Shown here: piece by piece, positions 43,199-52,748 of the stretch
How the letters are laid out: each line of letters starts with the position of its first letter
Numbering within the stretch: the first letter of the stretch is position 1
From: an uncultured Faecalibacterium sp.
Lineage (GTDB): Bacteria; Bacillota; Clostridia; Oscillospirales; Ruminococcaceae
Direction of reading: 5' to 3'
DNA: 64,000 nucleotides
NCBI GenBank assembly: GCA_934524985.1
Contig: CAKSYT010000001.1
Location: forward strand, 1-64,000
Program-made: the position numbers and the translations under genes
The notes under the pieces: generated by a model
The model's input: only the letters and a program-made list of their open reading frames with translations
Database searches by the model: none
Told to the model about the DNA's origin: nothing

Positions 43199-44314
43199 AT
43201 GGATAGATATTTTTTTATTTTAACGACCATTGATCTTTTCGTGCTTAGCTTTATGTGCTTTCTTACAAAGCTGAGCGAATCTTTGAATAAAAAGCAGAAG
43301 CGCGGGTTCCTTCTGGCCTTTGTGCTCATTGCGTGCATTTCGGTGCTGGAGGTCATCACCATCGTGGTGGACGGCGCGCCGCCGGGCTGCCGCTGGCTGA
43401 ACATTTTGTCCAACTATCTGGGCTTCGGGCTGACACCGGCGGTGCCGCTGTGTCTGGTATATGTGCTGGACAAAAAATCCATCATCCGGCGCGGGTTCAA
43501 AGCGGCGGTGTGCTGCGAGGGCGCGTATCTGCTTTTTCTGGCGGCAACGCTGCCCTATGGGCCGGTGTTCTCGGTGAGCGCGGAAAACCTCTACGCCCGG
43601 GGTGAGTACTTCTATATTTATGTCATCATGTATTATGCCTCCATGCTGTACCTTATGGTGGCTACGGTGCGCACGGCGGCGGCTTTTCAGAACCGCAGCC
43701 GCACGCTGATCTACCCGCTGACCCTGTTTCTGGGCGCGGAGACCGTGATCCAGATCGCACTTCCGGCGCTGCACGTCACATGGCTGTGCGTCACGTTGCT
43801 GTCGGTGCTGTACTATATCTATTGCAGCGAGATGTGGAACCAGCTGGATGCGCTGACCGGGCTTTTGAACCAGAACAGTTACCTGAACCGCACCGCCGAG
43901 ATGCGCCGCAGCGGCGGGGTGCTGGTGGTGTTCGATGTGGACGACTTCAAGCAGATCAATGACCGCTACGGCCATTTGCAGGGGGATGTCTGCCTTGCCG
44001 AGATCGCGGACTGCATCAAAAAAGCCTACGCCCGCTGCGGCTACTGCTACCGCATCGGCGGCGATGAATTCTGCGTGCTGCTGAAGGACGAGGAAAGCGA
44101 AGCTCGCTGCGCAGAAACGCTGCAAGCTTTGCTGGCAGAGCGGCGCAAAGAGATCGCCCTTTTGCCGACGGTCTCACTTGGCTCTGCCGCCTTTTCCGGG
44201 GAGGACGTGGTCGCAGTGAAGGACCGCGCCGACCGTGCGCTCTACTGCGCCAAAAAGGAACAGAAGGACCGCGCCGCAGCGGCAAAGCAAGCAGACAGAG
44301 AGCGGACAGCCTGA
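43199..44314 (+). CDS. Membrane-bound diguanylate cyclase (GGDEF)
   Basis: A 371-residue protein with about six N-terminal helices (residues 1-205) and a C-terminal GGDEF domain (DALTGLLNQNSYL, VLVVFDVDDFKQINDRYGH, YRIGGDEFCVLL with intact GGDEF at 287-291). It should make cyclic di-GMP from GTP. The RxxD inhibitory site five residues before GGDEF is not seen. It has a weak ribosome site and lies 6 nt after the displaced rlmD stop, so before element insertion it was probably co-transcribed with rlmD. Confidence 0.9.
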   Translation: MDRYFFILTTIDLFVLSFMCFLTKLSESLNKKQKRGFLLAFVLIACISVLEVITIVVDGAPPGCRWLNILSNYLGFGLTPAVPLCLVYVLDKKSIIRRGFKAAVCCEGAYLLFLAATLPYGPVFSVSAENLYARGEYFYIYVIMYYASMLYLMVATVRTAAAFQNRSRTLIYPLTLFLGAETVIQIALPALHVTWLCVTLLSVLYYIYCSEMWNQLDALTGLLNQNSYLNRTAEMRRSGGVLVVFDVDDFKQINDRYGHLQGDVCLAEIADCIKKAYARCGYCYRIGGDEFCVLLKDEESEARCAETLQALLAERRKEIALLPTVSLGSAAFSGEDVVAVKDRADRALYCAKKEQKDRAAAAKQADRERTA

Positions 44315-44360
44315 AACACTGCCCGCACACCTTATAAACGGAATAAACGGAGGAACACCG

Positions 44361-44879
44361 ATGAACACAGATTGGAACAGCCCGCAGGGCGATTTTGACA
44401 CCGCTGAAAAGCAGGGGGAACTGCTGATGCTGCTCAGCCGACAGCAGGTCACCGTGCACACATGGGACGACCCGGACTTTGACTATATGGAGGAGCAGGA
44501 CCTTGCACTGGTGGTGCAAAGCCCTTCCGGCACAGAGAATCTGCTCATTGAGCTGTGCGGGGAGTTCTCGGTATTCTTTGAAAAGTGGCACGGCGAGTAC
44601 GCCGCCACCGCCGAGGGCTACGCGCAGCTGCAACAGGACATTACCGCCATTTTGGACGGCAAGGCGGGCGCACTGAGCCTGTACACGGAGAACGGCTGGC
44701 AGGGCACGGTACTGTGCACCGAGCTGCCCGGCGCAGAGGATGCCACAGCCGCTGCGGCACTCAAGCGCTGCTGGCAGGCGGCAAAGCCGGACGCCGCCCT
44801 GCCTGCGGGCAGTCGGCTGGAGCTGGTGTGTTGGGACCTGGCACAGAACCAGAAATACCAGCTCCCGGCGGAGGAATAA
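44361..44879 (+). CDS. Hypothetical protein
   Basis: A 172-residue acidic cytoplasmic protein without a recognised domain (TVHTWDDPDFDYMEEQDLAL, LLIELCGEFSVFFEKWHGEY). The ATG at 44361 has CGGAGGAAC upstream; upstream in-frame codons overlap the GGDEF gene and lack a ribosome site. It probably follows the GGDEF gene in one operon (46 bp gap). The hairpin repeat at 44910 may end the transcript. Confidence 0.7.
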   Translation: MNTDWNSPQGDFDTAEKQGELLMLLSRQQVTVHTWDDPDFDYMEEQDLALVVQSPSGTENLLIELCGEFSVFFEKWHGEYAATAEGYAQLQQDITAILDGKAGALSLYTENGWQGTVLCTELPGAEDATAAAALKRCWQAAKPDAALPAGSRLELVCWDLAQNQKYQLPAEE

Positions 44880-44880
44880 T

Positions 44881-44980
44881 TTTCAGCGGAAAAAATATTT
44901 TAAATAGAGCAATGCCGGAGCGTCTGCGGACGCTCCGGCATTGCATTTTCACGGGAGGGGTCGTAGAGGGAAACGGCAGC
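44881..44980 (-). repeat. CCGCAGA-loop hairpin repeat, reverse copy
   Basis: CAATGCCGGAGCGT pairs with the arm ending at 44943 around CTGC. Reversed, the flanks read GACCCCTCCCGTGAAAA before and TTTCCGCTGAAA after, as in the copies at 18159 and 26213. It lies between convergent genes. Confidence 0.7.
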
Positions 44981-45003
44981 TATAATAAAAAATGTGCGAA
45001 TTT

Positions 45004-45540
45004 TTATACAGCTTGTTGTTTCTTGAAATGATTTTCCACATAGTTTGCAAATGCGGAGGCCGCAGTGCCCAGCGCGATGCCCAGCACTGCGCCGCCGAGG
45101 ACATCGGTGGGGAAGTGCACATAGAGGTACAGCCGGGTAAAGGCGATAAAGGCTGCCAGCACCAGCGCGGGTGCGCCCAGCTTCCGGTTTTGCAGCCAGA
45201 GCGCATAGGCAGCCGCCACCCCGGAGGCGGTGTGCCCGGAGGGGAAGGAGTGCCCATGCGGACGCGCCACCAGCATGGTGATGGTGGTGTTGAGATCGCA
45301 GGGGCGGGGGCGGGCGAACAGCGGCTTGAGGAAGAAGTGCCCCGCCGCCATATACAGCACCAGTGCCACTGCCATGGCAAAGCCCGCCTTGCGGGTGCGC
45401 CGGAAGAGCAGGAGCAGCAGAGTGAACGCGATCCAGATCTCGCCGTGGGCACCGGCGTAATCAAAAAAGATGGAGATCGCGTTCATTACCGGGTTGCGGA
45501 ACTGGTACAGCCAGTCCAGAAAAGCAAACTCAAAGGGCAT
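45004..45540 (-). CDS. PAP2 family membrane phosphatase
   Basis: A 178-residue membrane phosphatase with five or six helices and the PAP2 signature: KPLFARPRP (C1-like), FPSGHTASG (C2) and YVHFPTDVLGGAVLG (C3). It probably dephosphorylates undecaprenyl pyrophosphate or a related lipid at the outer face of the membrane; the exact substrate is not readable. RBS AAAAGGAGG. Monocistronic. Confidence 0.9.
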   Translation of the reverse strand: MPFEFAFLDWLYQFRNPVMNAISIFFDYAGAHGEIWIAFTLLLLLFRRTRKAGFAMAVALVLYMAAGHFFLKPLFARPRPCDLNTTITMLVARPHGHSFPSGHTASGVAAAYALWLQNRKLGAPALVLAAFIAFTRLYLYVHFPTDVLGGAVLGIALGTAASAFANYVENHFKKQQAV

Positions 45541-45632
45541 GGGTTCCTCCTTTTGGGCGGTGAAAGAGCGGATTTTCTATACAATATAGTATATAAATAT
45601 TAAAAAATACAGAATGTGCAGTAAAATTGCCC

Positions 45633-46628
45633 TCAAGGCAGAGGAAAATCGATTTCCGGCTGTTCTGTCTGTGCCAGCTGCTCCAAGGTGGGGTAGCTGT
45701 CGATGGCACCGTGGTGCTGCACGCTGAGGGCGCAGAAGCGGTTGGAAAAGGTCAGATACTCGGTCAGGCGCTTGCGGGAAAGCTTTGCCAGTTCGGCGGC
45801 GGTCACGCCGTCCCGCTGCAGCTGCCACAGGAACGAGCCGATAAAGCCGTCCCCCGCGCCGGTGGTGTCCACCGCCGCCACCTTGGGGCTGCGGGCGCGA
45901 GCACTGGCGGTGCGGGTGTAGGCGCGGGCACCCTTGCTGCCGCAGGTGTACAGCACCAGCTGCACATCGCCGGTAAACAGCCGGGGCAGCGCGGCTTCAA
46001 TATCCTCGGTGCCGGTGAGGAAGGGCAGCTCCTCGTCTGAAAGCTTCAGGATGTGGGTCAGGGGGAGAAACTGCCACACGGTCTGGCGCAGCTGCTCCCG
46101 GTCCGGCCAGAGGGGGAAGCGGAGATTAGGGTCAAAGCTGAGGATGGCTCCCGCCTCCCGCGCGGCAGTGATGGCGGCCAGATGGGCGTAGCGCATGGGG
46201 CTGTCCACCAGCGAGACACTGCAAAAATGCAGGGCAAACGCCTGTGAGAACCAGCCCGGGTCGATCTGCTCCGGGGCATACAGCAGGTCTGCGGAGGGCT
46301 TGCGGCAGAAGCTGAAGGTGCGCTGGCCGTTTTCCTCTAAGCTGACAAAGGCCAGCGCAGTGCTGGCTTTATCGGTAAATTCCAGATGGGAAAGCTCCAC
46401 GCCGCATCCGGCCAGCGCCCGGGCGATCTTGTGACCAAAGGGGTCGTCGCCCAGCTGGCTCAGCAGCGCACTGCGCCCGCCCAGCCGGGCAACGGCGGCG
46501 CAGACATTGGCCGGAGCACCGCCCACCCGGGGGCTGAAGGCGGGTACTTCGTCAAAGCTGCACCCCACCCGGGAGGGGATCATATCGATCAGCGCTTCGC
46601 CGATGGAAAATAAGATCCTGTCGGACAT
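45633..46628 (-). CDS. PfkB family sugar kinase (fructokinase-like)
   Basis: A 331-residue ribokinase-fold kinase. It shows SIGEALIDMIPSRVG at the N terminus, VGGAPANVCAAVARLGG (PfkB signature 1) and the C-terminal VDTTGAGDGFIGSFLW (signature 2, catalytic Asp in GAGD). The overall pattern is nearest to fructokinases. Start at 46628, with AAAGGAAG upstream; an upstream in-frame ATG has no ribosome site. No sugar transporter is adjacent, so the substrate is unproven. Confidence 0.88.
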   Translation of the reverse strand: MSDRILFSIGEALIDMIPSRVGCSFDEVPAFSPRVGGAPANVCAAVARLGGRSALLSQLGDDPFGHKIARALAGCGVELSHLEFTDKASTALAFVSLEENGQRTFSFCRKPSADLLYAPEQIDPGWFSQAFALHFCSVSLVDSPMRYAHLAAITAAREAGAILSFDPNLRFPLWPDREQLRQTVWQFLPLTHILKLSDEELPFLTGTEDIEAALPRLFTGDVQLVLYTCGSKGARAYTRTASARARSPKVAAVDTTGAGDGFIGSFLWQLQRDGVTAAELAKLSRKRLTEYLTFSNRFCALSVQHHGAIDSYPTLEQLAQTEQPEIDFPLP

Positions 46629-46811
46629 AGGGCTTCTTCCTTTCTGCATTCAGGTGTGCCGCAGAATGCGGCAGTGTACAGTATACACCCGCAGGGCGCT
46701 GTGCGCAACTGCTTCTTTTGTACGGTAATGGGCGGGTTTTGCGGTTGACTTGCGGCGGCAGATATGCTACAATTTCCAGACGTATGCAACAACAGGAAAA
46801 GGAAAAAATGT

Positions 46812-48113
46812 ATGGATCTGACAAAACAGTTCTTTAAATATGTCTCGCAGAATATTTTTGGTCTGCTGGGTACCTCGTGCTATATTCTGGCCGATACCTA
46901 TTTTATTGCGCAGGCTGCCGGTACAGACGGCGTCACCCTGCTCAACCTCTGTCTGCCCATCTACAACTTTATTTTTGCCATTGGCTCTATGATCGCGCTG
47001 GGCTCGGCTACTCGCTACGCCATTGCCAAGGCACAGAACGATGCCCGGGGGCAGCGGTACTTCTCCAACGCCATCCTGTGCGCTGTGCTGGCGTCCATTC
47101 CGTGGATGCTGGCGGGTGTCTTTGCGCCCGGGACGCTGCTGCGGTTCATGGGCGGTGATGCGGGCATCGTGGCACTGGGCATCCCCTACGCCCGCATTTT
47201 TCTGCTGTTCACCCCGTTTTTTATGTGCAACTACATCGTTTCGGCCTTTGTCCGCAACGACAGCGACCCCTCTCTTGCCATGGTGGCGACCTTGAGCGGC
47301 AGCCTGTTCAACGTGGTGTTCGACTATATCTTCATGTTCCCCTTGGGTCTGGGCTTGGCTGGTGCGGCGCTGGCAACGGCGGTATCGCCTATCATCAGCA
47401 TCGCCATTTGCAGCCGCCACTTCTTTAAAAAGGAGAACACCCTGCAATTTGTGCGGCAGCTGCCCTCGGCAAGGCTGCTGGGGCAGAGCTGTCAGCTGGG
47501 CATCTCCGGCTTTGTGGGCGAGCTTTCCTCCGGCGTGACCACCACGGTGTTCAACTTTCTGCTGCTGGGGCTGGCGGGCAACGTGGGTGTAGCAGCCTAC
47601 GGCGTGGTGGCAAACTTTGCGCTGGTGGCTACCGCCATCTTCAACGGCGTGGCGCAGGGCGCACAGCCGCTGGTGAGCCGCTGCTACGGCCAGAACGACC
47701 ACGCCGGGGCGCGGAAACTGCTGCTGCTGGGCAGCGGCACCGTGCTGGTGCTGGCGGCGGTGCTGTACGCTGCGGTGTTCGGCCTGACCGATCCCTTTGT
47801 AAGCTGGTTCAACAGCGAAAACTCGGTGCAGATGGCGCAGTACGCCCACACCGGGATGCGGATGTACTTTGTGGGCTACTTCTTTGCGGGCTTCAACATT
47901 ATGGCGGCGGGCTATCTGAGCGCCGTGAACCGCCCGGCGGAGGCCTCCATCACCTCCATCTGCCGGGGCATGGTGGCCATCGTGGCCTGCTCGCTGGTGC
48001 TCAGTGCGGTGTTCGGAATGCCGGGCGTATGGGCGGCCTTCCCGGCCTCGGAGCTGCTCACCGCGCTGCTGACCCTGTTTCTGCTGCGCAGAAAAGAGAG
48101 CGGAAACGCTTAA
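46812..48113 (+). CDS. MATE family efflux transporter
   Basis: A 433-residue transporter with 12 helices in two homologous halves. The N-terminal LLGTSCYILADTYFIAQAAG and the second-half GVTTTVFNFLLLGLAGNVGV with NGVAQGAQPLVSRCYGQND are typical of MATE exporters. It would expel cationic drugs or metabolites with Na+ or H+. The start at 46812 follows AGGAAAAGG. The 3' end overlaps the convergent AraC gene by 4 bp. Confidence 0.9.
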   Translation: MDLTKQFFKYVSQNIFGLLGTSCYILADTYFIAQAAGTDGVTLLNLCLPIYNFIFAIGSMIALGSATRYAIAKAQNDARGQRYFSNAILCAVLASIPWMLAGVFAPGTLLRFMGGDAGIVALGIPYARIFLLFTPFFMCNYIVSAFVRNDSDPSLAMVATLSGSLFNVVFDYIFMFPLGLGLAGAALATAVSPIISIAICSRHFFKKENTLQFVRQLPSARLLGQSCQLGISGFVGELSSGVTTTVFNFLLLGLAGNVGVAAYGVVANFALVATAIFNGVAQGAQPLVSRCYGQNDHAGARKLLLLGSGTVLVLAAVLYAAVFGLTDPFVSWFNSENSVQMAQYAHTGMRMYFVGYFFAGFNIMAAGYLSAVNRPAEASITSICRGMVAIVACSLVLSAVFGMPGVWAAFPASELLTALLTLFLLRRKESGNA

Positions 48114-48955
48114 ATATACATCTCCTGTTCCCGCATGGTCTCCTCGGGCGTAAGCCCGGACTGTGCGGCGCGACCGGTCAGTGCCCGCCATTGTGCAGGG
48201 GACTGGCCGGTTTCTTTTTTGAATACCCGGCACAGGTAGTTGGCCCCGGAAAAGCCGCACAGGCTGGCCACCACGTCCAGCGTGTATTCCCGGTGCAGCA
48301 GCAGCCGCTGCGCGGCCTCGATGCGCACGGTGGTCAGGTATTTGCCCGGCGGCACGCCCACGGCGGCGGTAAAGGTGCGCACCAGATGGCTCTTGGAGAC
48401 GCCCAGCCGCTCGCTGAGTTCCTCCACGCCGTACAGCCCCGCGTAGTTGGCGCGGATATCCTCAATGGCGGCCTGCACCAGCGGCGGCAGGGCGGGCGCG
48501 GCGCTGTCGGCATCCGCCAGTTCGCACAGCAGGGCAAAGGCCAGCTGGCTGCGGGCACGGCTGTGGATGGGCTTTTCCTCCGCAAGCCGCCCCATCAGCT
48601 CGGCGGCGGCAGGGCAGGTCTCGCCCTTGGCAAGGTAGGGCAGCTCCCGCAGACCGTTCAAAAACTGCGTGCTGGCCTGCCCGGTCAGCTGGACGCACAG
48701 CAGGTGGCAGCTGTCCTCCGGGGTCAGGGTGAGCGGGGCACGGCTTAAGATCAGGTGCCCCGCCGCAGCGGACTGCGGCGGCAGCACCAGCACAGAGCCG
48801 GCGGGCGCAGCCGACGCCCCGGGCAGGGAGACCGTGCATCTGCCGCTGGAAACAAGGCAGACCCACAGCCCCTCGCCGGTCAGGGTGCGGGGCGCGGAAA
48901 GCTGTACATCCAGCAGCGCAGCCGGTGCGGCGATGGTGTTCCAGTCAAACAGCAA
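48110..48955 (-). CDS. AraC family transcriptional regulator
   Basis: A 281-residue regulator with an N-terminal cupin-like sensing domain and a C-terminal AraC double HTH (VEELSERLGVSKSHLVRTF and LDVVASLCGFSGANYLCRVF then KKETGQSPAQWRAL). The start is TTG at 48955, behind AGAGGTG. It is divergent from the sugar-ABC ATPase gene at 49080, whose promoter region it shares, so regulation of carbohydrate uptake is plausible but unproven. Confidence 0.88.
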   Translation of the reverse strand: MLFDWNTIAAPAALLDVQLSAPRTLTGEGLWVCLVSSGRCTVSLPGASAAPAGSVLVLPPQSAAAGHLILSRAPLTLTPEDSCHLLCVQLTGQASTQFLNGLRELPYLAKGETCPAAAELMGRLAEEKPIHSRARSQLAFALLCELADADSAAPALPPLVQAAIEDIRANYAGLYGVEELSERLGVSKSHLVRTFTAAVGVPPGKYLTTVRIEAAQRLLLHREYTLDVVASLCGFSGANYLCRVFKKETGQSPAQWRALTGRAAQSGLTPEETMREQEMYI

Positions 48956-49079
48956 TATCTGACACCTCTAATCAATAAAATGCTATTTTATATCACAAAA
49001 TTATCTGTTATTATAGTACCAACGAAACAACACGCCGTCAAGGGCGTGAAACACCAAATATTTACGGAGGATAACGATT

Positions 49080-50195
49080 ATGGCTTCCATTAGCTGCCAG
49101 CACATCTACAAGATCTATCCGGGCGCAACTGCCCCGTCCGTTACCGACTTCAACCTGGAGATCCAGGATAAGGAGTTCATCATCTTCGTCGGCCCCTCTG
49201 GCTGCGGCAAGTCCACCACCCTGCGTATGATCGCCGGTCTGGAGGAAATCTCCAAGGGCGAGATGTACATCGGCGGCCGTCTGATCAACGACGTTCCCCC
49301 GAAGGATCGTGATATCGCCATGGTGTTCCAGAGCTACGCTCTGTACCCCCACATGACCGTTTACAAGAACATCGCTTTCGGTCTGGAGCTGCGCAAGACC
49401 CCGAAGGACGAGATCGACAAGCGCGTGCACGAGGCTGCTAAGATCCTGGAGATCGAGCACCTGCTGGACCGCAAGCCCAAGGCTCTGTCCGGTGGTCAGC
49501 GTCAGCGTGTTGCTCTGGGCCGTGCAATGGTTCGTAACCCGGCAGTCTTCCTGCTGGACGAGCCCCTGTCCAACCTGGATGCTAAGCTGCGTACCTCCAT
49601 GCGCACCGAGATCATCAAGCTGCACAAGAAGCTGGCTACCACCTTCATCTACGTTACCCACGACCAGACCGAAGCTATGACCATGGGCGACCGTATCGTG
49701 GTTATGAAGGACGGCATCATCCAGCAGGTCGATACCCCGCAGAACCTGTACGATATGCCCTGCAATATGTTCGTTGCAGGCTTCATCGGCAGCCCCCAGA
49801 TGAACTTCCTGGACGGCACCCTGATCAAGAAGGGCGACCTGTACGGTGTTGACCTGGGCGGCGACGTGATCCCCCTGCCCAAGGAAAAGACCGCCGACGG
49901 CAAGCTGGATTCCTACGTTGGCAAGAAGATCAAGATGGGCATCCGTCCCGAGGATATCGACGACGAGCCCGAGTTTATGGCAAAGCACACCGACTGCCAG
50001 CTGGATGCTCAGGTCGATGTTTCCGAAATGATGGGCGCTGAGATCTACCTGTACCTGGAGTACAAGGGCAACAAGATGACCGCTCGCGTTGCTCCCACCT
50101 CCAAGGCTCGCAACGGAGACACCGTCCGCGTTGCTTTCGATCCCCACAAGATCCACCTGTTCGACATCGAGACCGAGCTGACCATCCTGAACTAA
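49080..50195 (+). CDS. ABC transporter ATP-binding protein, MsmX/UgpC type
   Basis: A 371-residue ATPase of the carbohydrate uptake family CUT1. It has Walker [10 protein letters not shown], signature [20 protein letters not shown], Walker [17 protein letters not shown], switch [10 protein letters not shown] and a C-terminal TOBE domain with the regulatory GIRPEDI motif. Standing alone without permeases or a binding protein, it is probably a shared ATPase that energizes several sugar importers, as MsmX does in Bacillus. Codon use is markedly biased, suggesting high expression. RBS CGGAGG. Confidence 0.93.
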   Translation: MASISCQHIYKIYPGATAPSVTDFNLEIQDKEFIIFVGPSGCGKSTTLRMIAGLEEISKGEMYIGGRLINDVPPKDRDIAMVFQSYALYPHMTVYKNIAFGLELRKTPKDEIDKRVHEAAKILEIEHLLDRKPKALSGGQRQRVALGRAMVRNPAVFLLDEPLSNLDAKLRTSMRTEIIKLHKKLATTFIYVTHDQTEAMTMGDRIVVMKDGIIQQVDTPQNLYDMPCNMFVAGFIGSPQMNFLDGTLIKKGDLYGVDLGGDVIPLPKEKTADGKLDSYVGKKIKMGIRPEDIDDEPEFMAKHTDCQLDAQVDVSEMMGAEIYLYLEYKGNKMTARVAPTSKARNGDTVRVAFDPHKIHLFDIETELTILN

Positions 50196-50236
50196 GACTT
50201 AGCAAAGATCATTTTTGATCCTCCTATCATACGAAA

Positions 50237-50267
50237 GACCGCCGAAGGGAAACCTTCGGCGGTTTTT
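50237..50267 (+). terminator. Terminator of the MsmX-type ATPase gene
   Basis: GACCGCCGAAGG and CCTTCGGCGG pair around GAAA, followed by TTTTT. Confidence 0.88.
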
Positions 50268-50284
50268 CGTTGCATAAAAGCAAG

Positions 50285-50314
50285 AAAGGCTGCGCACGAC
50301 CTGCGCAGCCTTTC
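50285..50314 (-). terminator. Terminator of the HAD hydrolase operon
   Basis: AAGGCTGCGCA and TGCGCAGCCTT pair around CGACC, 5 nt from the hydrolase stop on the - strand. Confidence 0.7.
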
Positions 50315-50318
50315 TTCG

Positions 50319-51098
50319 TCAAATCAGCCCATGTTCCACACAGTATTGATACACACCCTCGTTGGCAACATGACCGCAGTGGTCGGTGGCGACAGCCTTG
50401 AGCTTTTCCGAGGCGTTTTCCATGGCAACGCCGGTACCTACGGCCTGTAACATCTCGATATCGTTATTGCCGTCGCCAAATGCAATGGCTTCAGATTTGT
50501 CCAAACCATAGTATTCCAGCATTTTGCGGATGCCGATGCCTTTGCCGCCGGTGGCCGGGATAATATCGACCGCACGATCCCACCATGCAGCAATTTTAGC
50601 ACCCTGCACGTCCTTGAGGATGGCGGCATACTCGTCCTCGCGGCCGCCCATCATAATTTGATACACGGTGCCCTTTGCAACCTCGTCAAAGTCTGGCACA
50701 ATGTTTGCCGCAGATTTGGCAATAGCAAAATAGTCTGCCAGATCTTTGTCGCAGCCATTGCAGGCTAAACGGCTGTTTGTGGCAAGACAGAGCGGTCGGG
50801 CAATGGCCGTGGCATTGCGGATGATCAAAGCCAGATCTGGCGCAGGAATGGGATTGCTGAAAATCGTCTCGCCGGTTTTGGTGTAGCAGTAAGAGCCGTT
50901 GTAGGTGAGAGTGGCGTCGAATGCTACACCCTCAAAGTGCGGCACCACCATGGGAGAACGACCTGTTGCCAGACAAATACGGATGCCATTTGCCTGTAAG
51001 CGGCGCAGGACTTCCAGCGTGACAGGGGTGATCTGCTTTTTCTCCATGTCAATGAGGGTGCCGTCAATGTCAAAGAATGCGATTTTGATTTGGCTCAT
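50319..51098 (-). CDS. Cof-type HAD hydrolase
   Basis: A 259-residue sugar-phosphate phosphatase of the Cof/HAD-IIB group. It has FFDIDGTLIDMEK (nucleophile Asp), ICLATGRSP, a C2 cap domain, and GIGIRKMLEYYG ... AIAFGDGNNDIEML. It dephosphorylates small sugar phosphates or FMN-like compounds. RBS AAAAGGAG. It is 16 bp from the LysR gene upstream and may be co-transcribed with it. Confidence 0.92.
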   Translation of the reverse strand: MSQIKIAFFDIDGTLIDMEKKQITPVTLEVLRRLQANGIRICLATGRSPMVVPHFEGVAFDATLTYNGSYCYTKTGETIFSNPIPAPDLALIIRNATAIARPLCLATNSRLACNGCDKDLADYFAIAKSAANIVPDFDEVAKGTVYQIMMGGREDEYAAILKDVQGAKIAAWWDRAVDIIPATGGKGIGIRKMLEYYGLDKSEAIAFGDGNNDIEMLQAVGTGVAMENASEKLKAVATDHCGHVANEGVYQYCVEHGLI

Positions 51099-51114
51099 GG
51101 GAATGCTCCTTTTC

Positions 51115-52023
51115 TTATAGTGTGGCGGTGGACAGAGGGTTTTGTGCTCCCTGCCGCACCAGCTCGATGAACACGTTCATCTGGGGGGTCACCCATTTGT
51201 CCCGGTGGTAGAACAGCTGCCGGTGCATCATGACGGTGCAGTCCGGTACGTTCAGCCGCGCCAGCCGCCCCTCTGCCAGCGCGCTGCGCACGATGTACTC
51301 CGGCAAAAAGGAAAGCCCCATGCCCTGCTCCACCATCTGGCACAGCAGCGCGGCGCTGCCCAGCTCCAGATAGGGGTGGATGGCAAGGCCGTGCGCCGCC
51401 ATGCACTGGTCCAGCGCGTCCCGGTAGCTCATGCCCCGCTCGGTGAGCAGAAACTCCTGCCGGGGCAGAATGTCCAGCGGGAGTGCGTTTTCCTGCGCCA
51501 GCGGATGCTGCGGCGATGCAATGAAGCACACCGGCTCCGGTACATCTGCTGCCAGCACCAGCGCAGGCTGCAAAAGGGGCTGGTCCAGCGTGTAGACAAG
51601 GTCTACCTGATTGGTGCTCAGCAATTGCAGCATCTCGTCCGAGCTGGCCGTGTGCAGAACCAGCTCCACCTGCGGGCAGCGGGCGTGGTAGCGCTGCAGC
51701 AGCCCCGGCAAAAAGGTGCTGCATACGGAATCTGCCAGCGCGATGCGCAGGCTGCCCCGCACCTGCTGGGCGGGCTGCAAGGCGGCCTGTGCCTGCTGGG
51801 CAGTTTCCAGCAGGGTGCGGGCGTAGCCTAAAAAGGTCTGCCCGGCATCGGTCAGACGCACCGTTTTACCCACGCGGTCAAACAGCGGGGTGCCCAGTTC
51901 GGCTTCCAACTGTGCGATTTGGGAGGACACCGCCGACTGCGAGTAGCCCAGCTGCCGCGCGGTGCGGGAAAAGCTGTGCAGCTCGGCGATGTGCAGAAAG
52001 GTATTGACAGTCCGCAGTTCCAT
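51115..52023 (-). CDS. LysR family transcriptional regulator
   Basis: A 302-residue LysR regulator. The N-terminal winged HTH reads TFLHIAELHSFSRTARQLGY, SQSAVSSQIAQLEAELG, and the effector domain runs from about residue 90 to the end. It has the length and layout of CysL/CynR-type activators. RBS AAAAGGAG. It lies between the HAD hydrolase and trmO on the same strand with short gaps. The target is unknown. Confidence 0.92.
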   Translation of the reverse strand: MELRTVNTFLHIAELHSFSRTARQLGYSQSAVSSQIAQLEAELGTPLFDRVGKTVRLTDAGQTFLGYARTLLETAQQAQAALQPAQQVRGSLRIALADSVCSTFLPGLLQRYHARCPQVELVLHTASSDEMLQLLSTNQVDLVYTLDQPLLQPALVLAADVPEPVCFIASPQHPLAQENALPLDILPRQEFLLTERGMSYRDALDQCMAAHGLAIHPYLELGSAALLCQMVEQGMGLSFLPEYIVRSALAEGRLARLNVPDCTVMMHRQLFYHRDKWVTPQMNVFIELVRQGAQNPLSTATL

Positions 52024-52035
52024 GAACGGCTCCTT

Positions 52036-52734
52036 TTATAACAGGGTGATGTCCCGCACGGTGAGCTGATCACCGTCCACGGTAAAATGCACTTCCAGCC
52101 CGGCAAACTCCATGCCGTACACCCGCTGCGGGTCGTGCTGGTAGGAGGGGCGGGGGTCGCTGGCAAGCACGCCCTGCAAAGCGGCGCGGTCGGCCTCCGG
52201 TACGGTCTGCCACAGCTCCTCCGGGCAGGAAACTTCCAGATGGTGCGCGCGGGTCTGCCCGGTAAAGCCCTCGGCGGCGTCCGGGTGGCAGTCTGCGTAG
52301 GGGATGTAGGGCTTGATATCGTAGATAGGGGTGCCGTCCATCAGGTCGGCACCGCGCACGATGAGCACCGGCCCCACGTCCGGGCGCTGCTCAATGGCTT
52401 CCAGCTTTACGCTGGAAAGCCCCAGAGGGTTCGGCCGGAAAGGCGACCGGGTGGCGAACACGCCCACCCGGGTGTTGCCGCCAAGGCGCGGCGGGCGCAC
52501 GGTGGGGGACCAGCTTTCCCGCACTGCACCGGAAAACTGCCACACCAGCCAGATGTGGCTAAAATCCTCCAGCCCGCGCAGGGCGTCGGGATTGCGGTAT
52601 TCCGGGGTAAAGACGATCTCGCCCCGCAGCTCCTCTACCAGCCCGCTCTGGCGCGGGATGCCGAACTTGGTGGGAAAGGCGGTGTGGATATGGGCAATGA
52701 CCTTCAGGGTCATGGCTTCGGGTGCCTGCTGCAT
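52036..52734 (-). CDS. trmO: tRNA (t6A37) methyltransferase TrmO
   Basis: TrmO methylates N6 of threonylcarbamoyladenosine at tRNA position 37. The 232-residue protein has HTAFPTKFGIPRQ, LEDFSHIWLVWQF, GVFATRSPFRPNPLGLS and DLMDGTPIYDIKPYI, the recognised YaeB/TrmO blocks, plus a C-terminal domain. ATG 52734 follows AAGGAG; an in-frame ATG at 52752 lies too near the upstream stop. Confidence 0.93.
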   Translation of the reverse strand: MQQAPEAMTLKVIAHIHTAFPTKFGIPRQSGLVEELRGEIVFTPEYRNPDALRGLEDFSHIWLVWQFSGAVRESWSPTVRPPRLGGNTRVGVFATRSPFRPNPLGLSSVKLEAIEQRPDVGPVLIVRGADLMDGTPIYDIKPYIPYADCHPDAAEGFTGQTRAHHLEVSCPEELWQTVPEADRAALQGVLASDPRPSYQHDPQRVYGMEFAGLEVHFTVDGDQLTVRDITLL

Positions 52735-52748
52735 GATGAACTCCTTGC

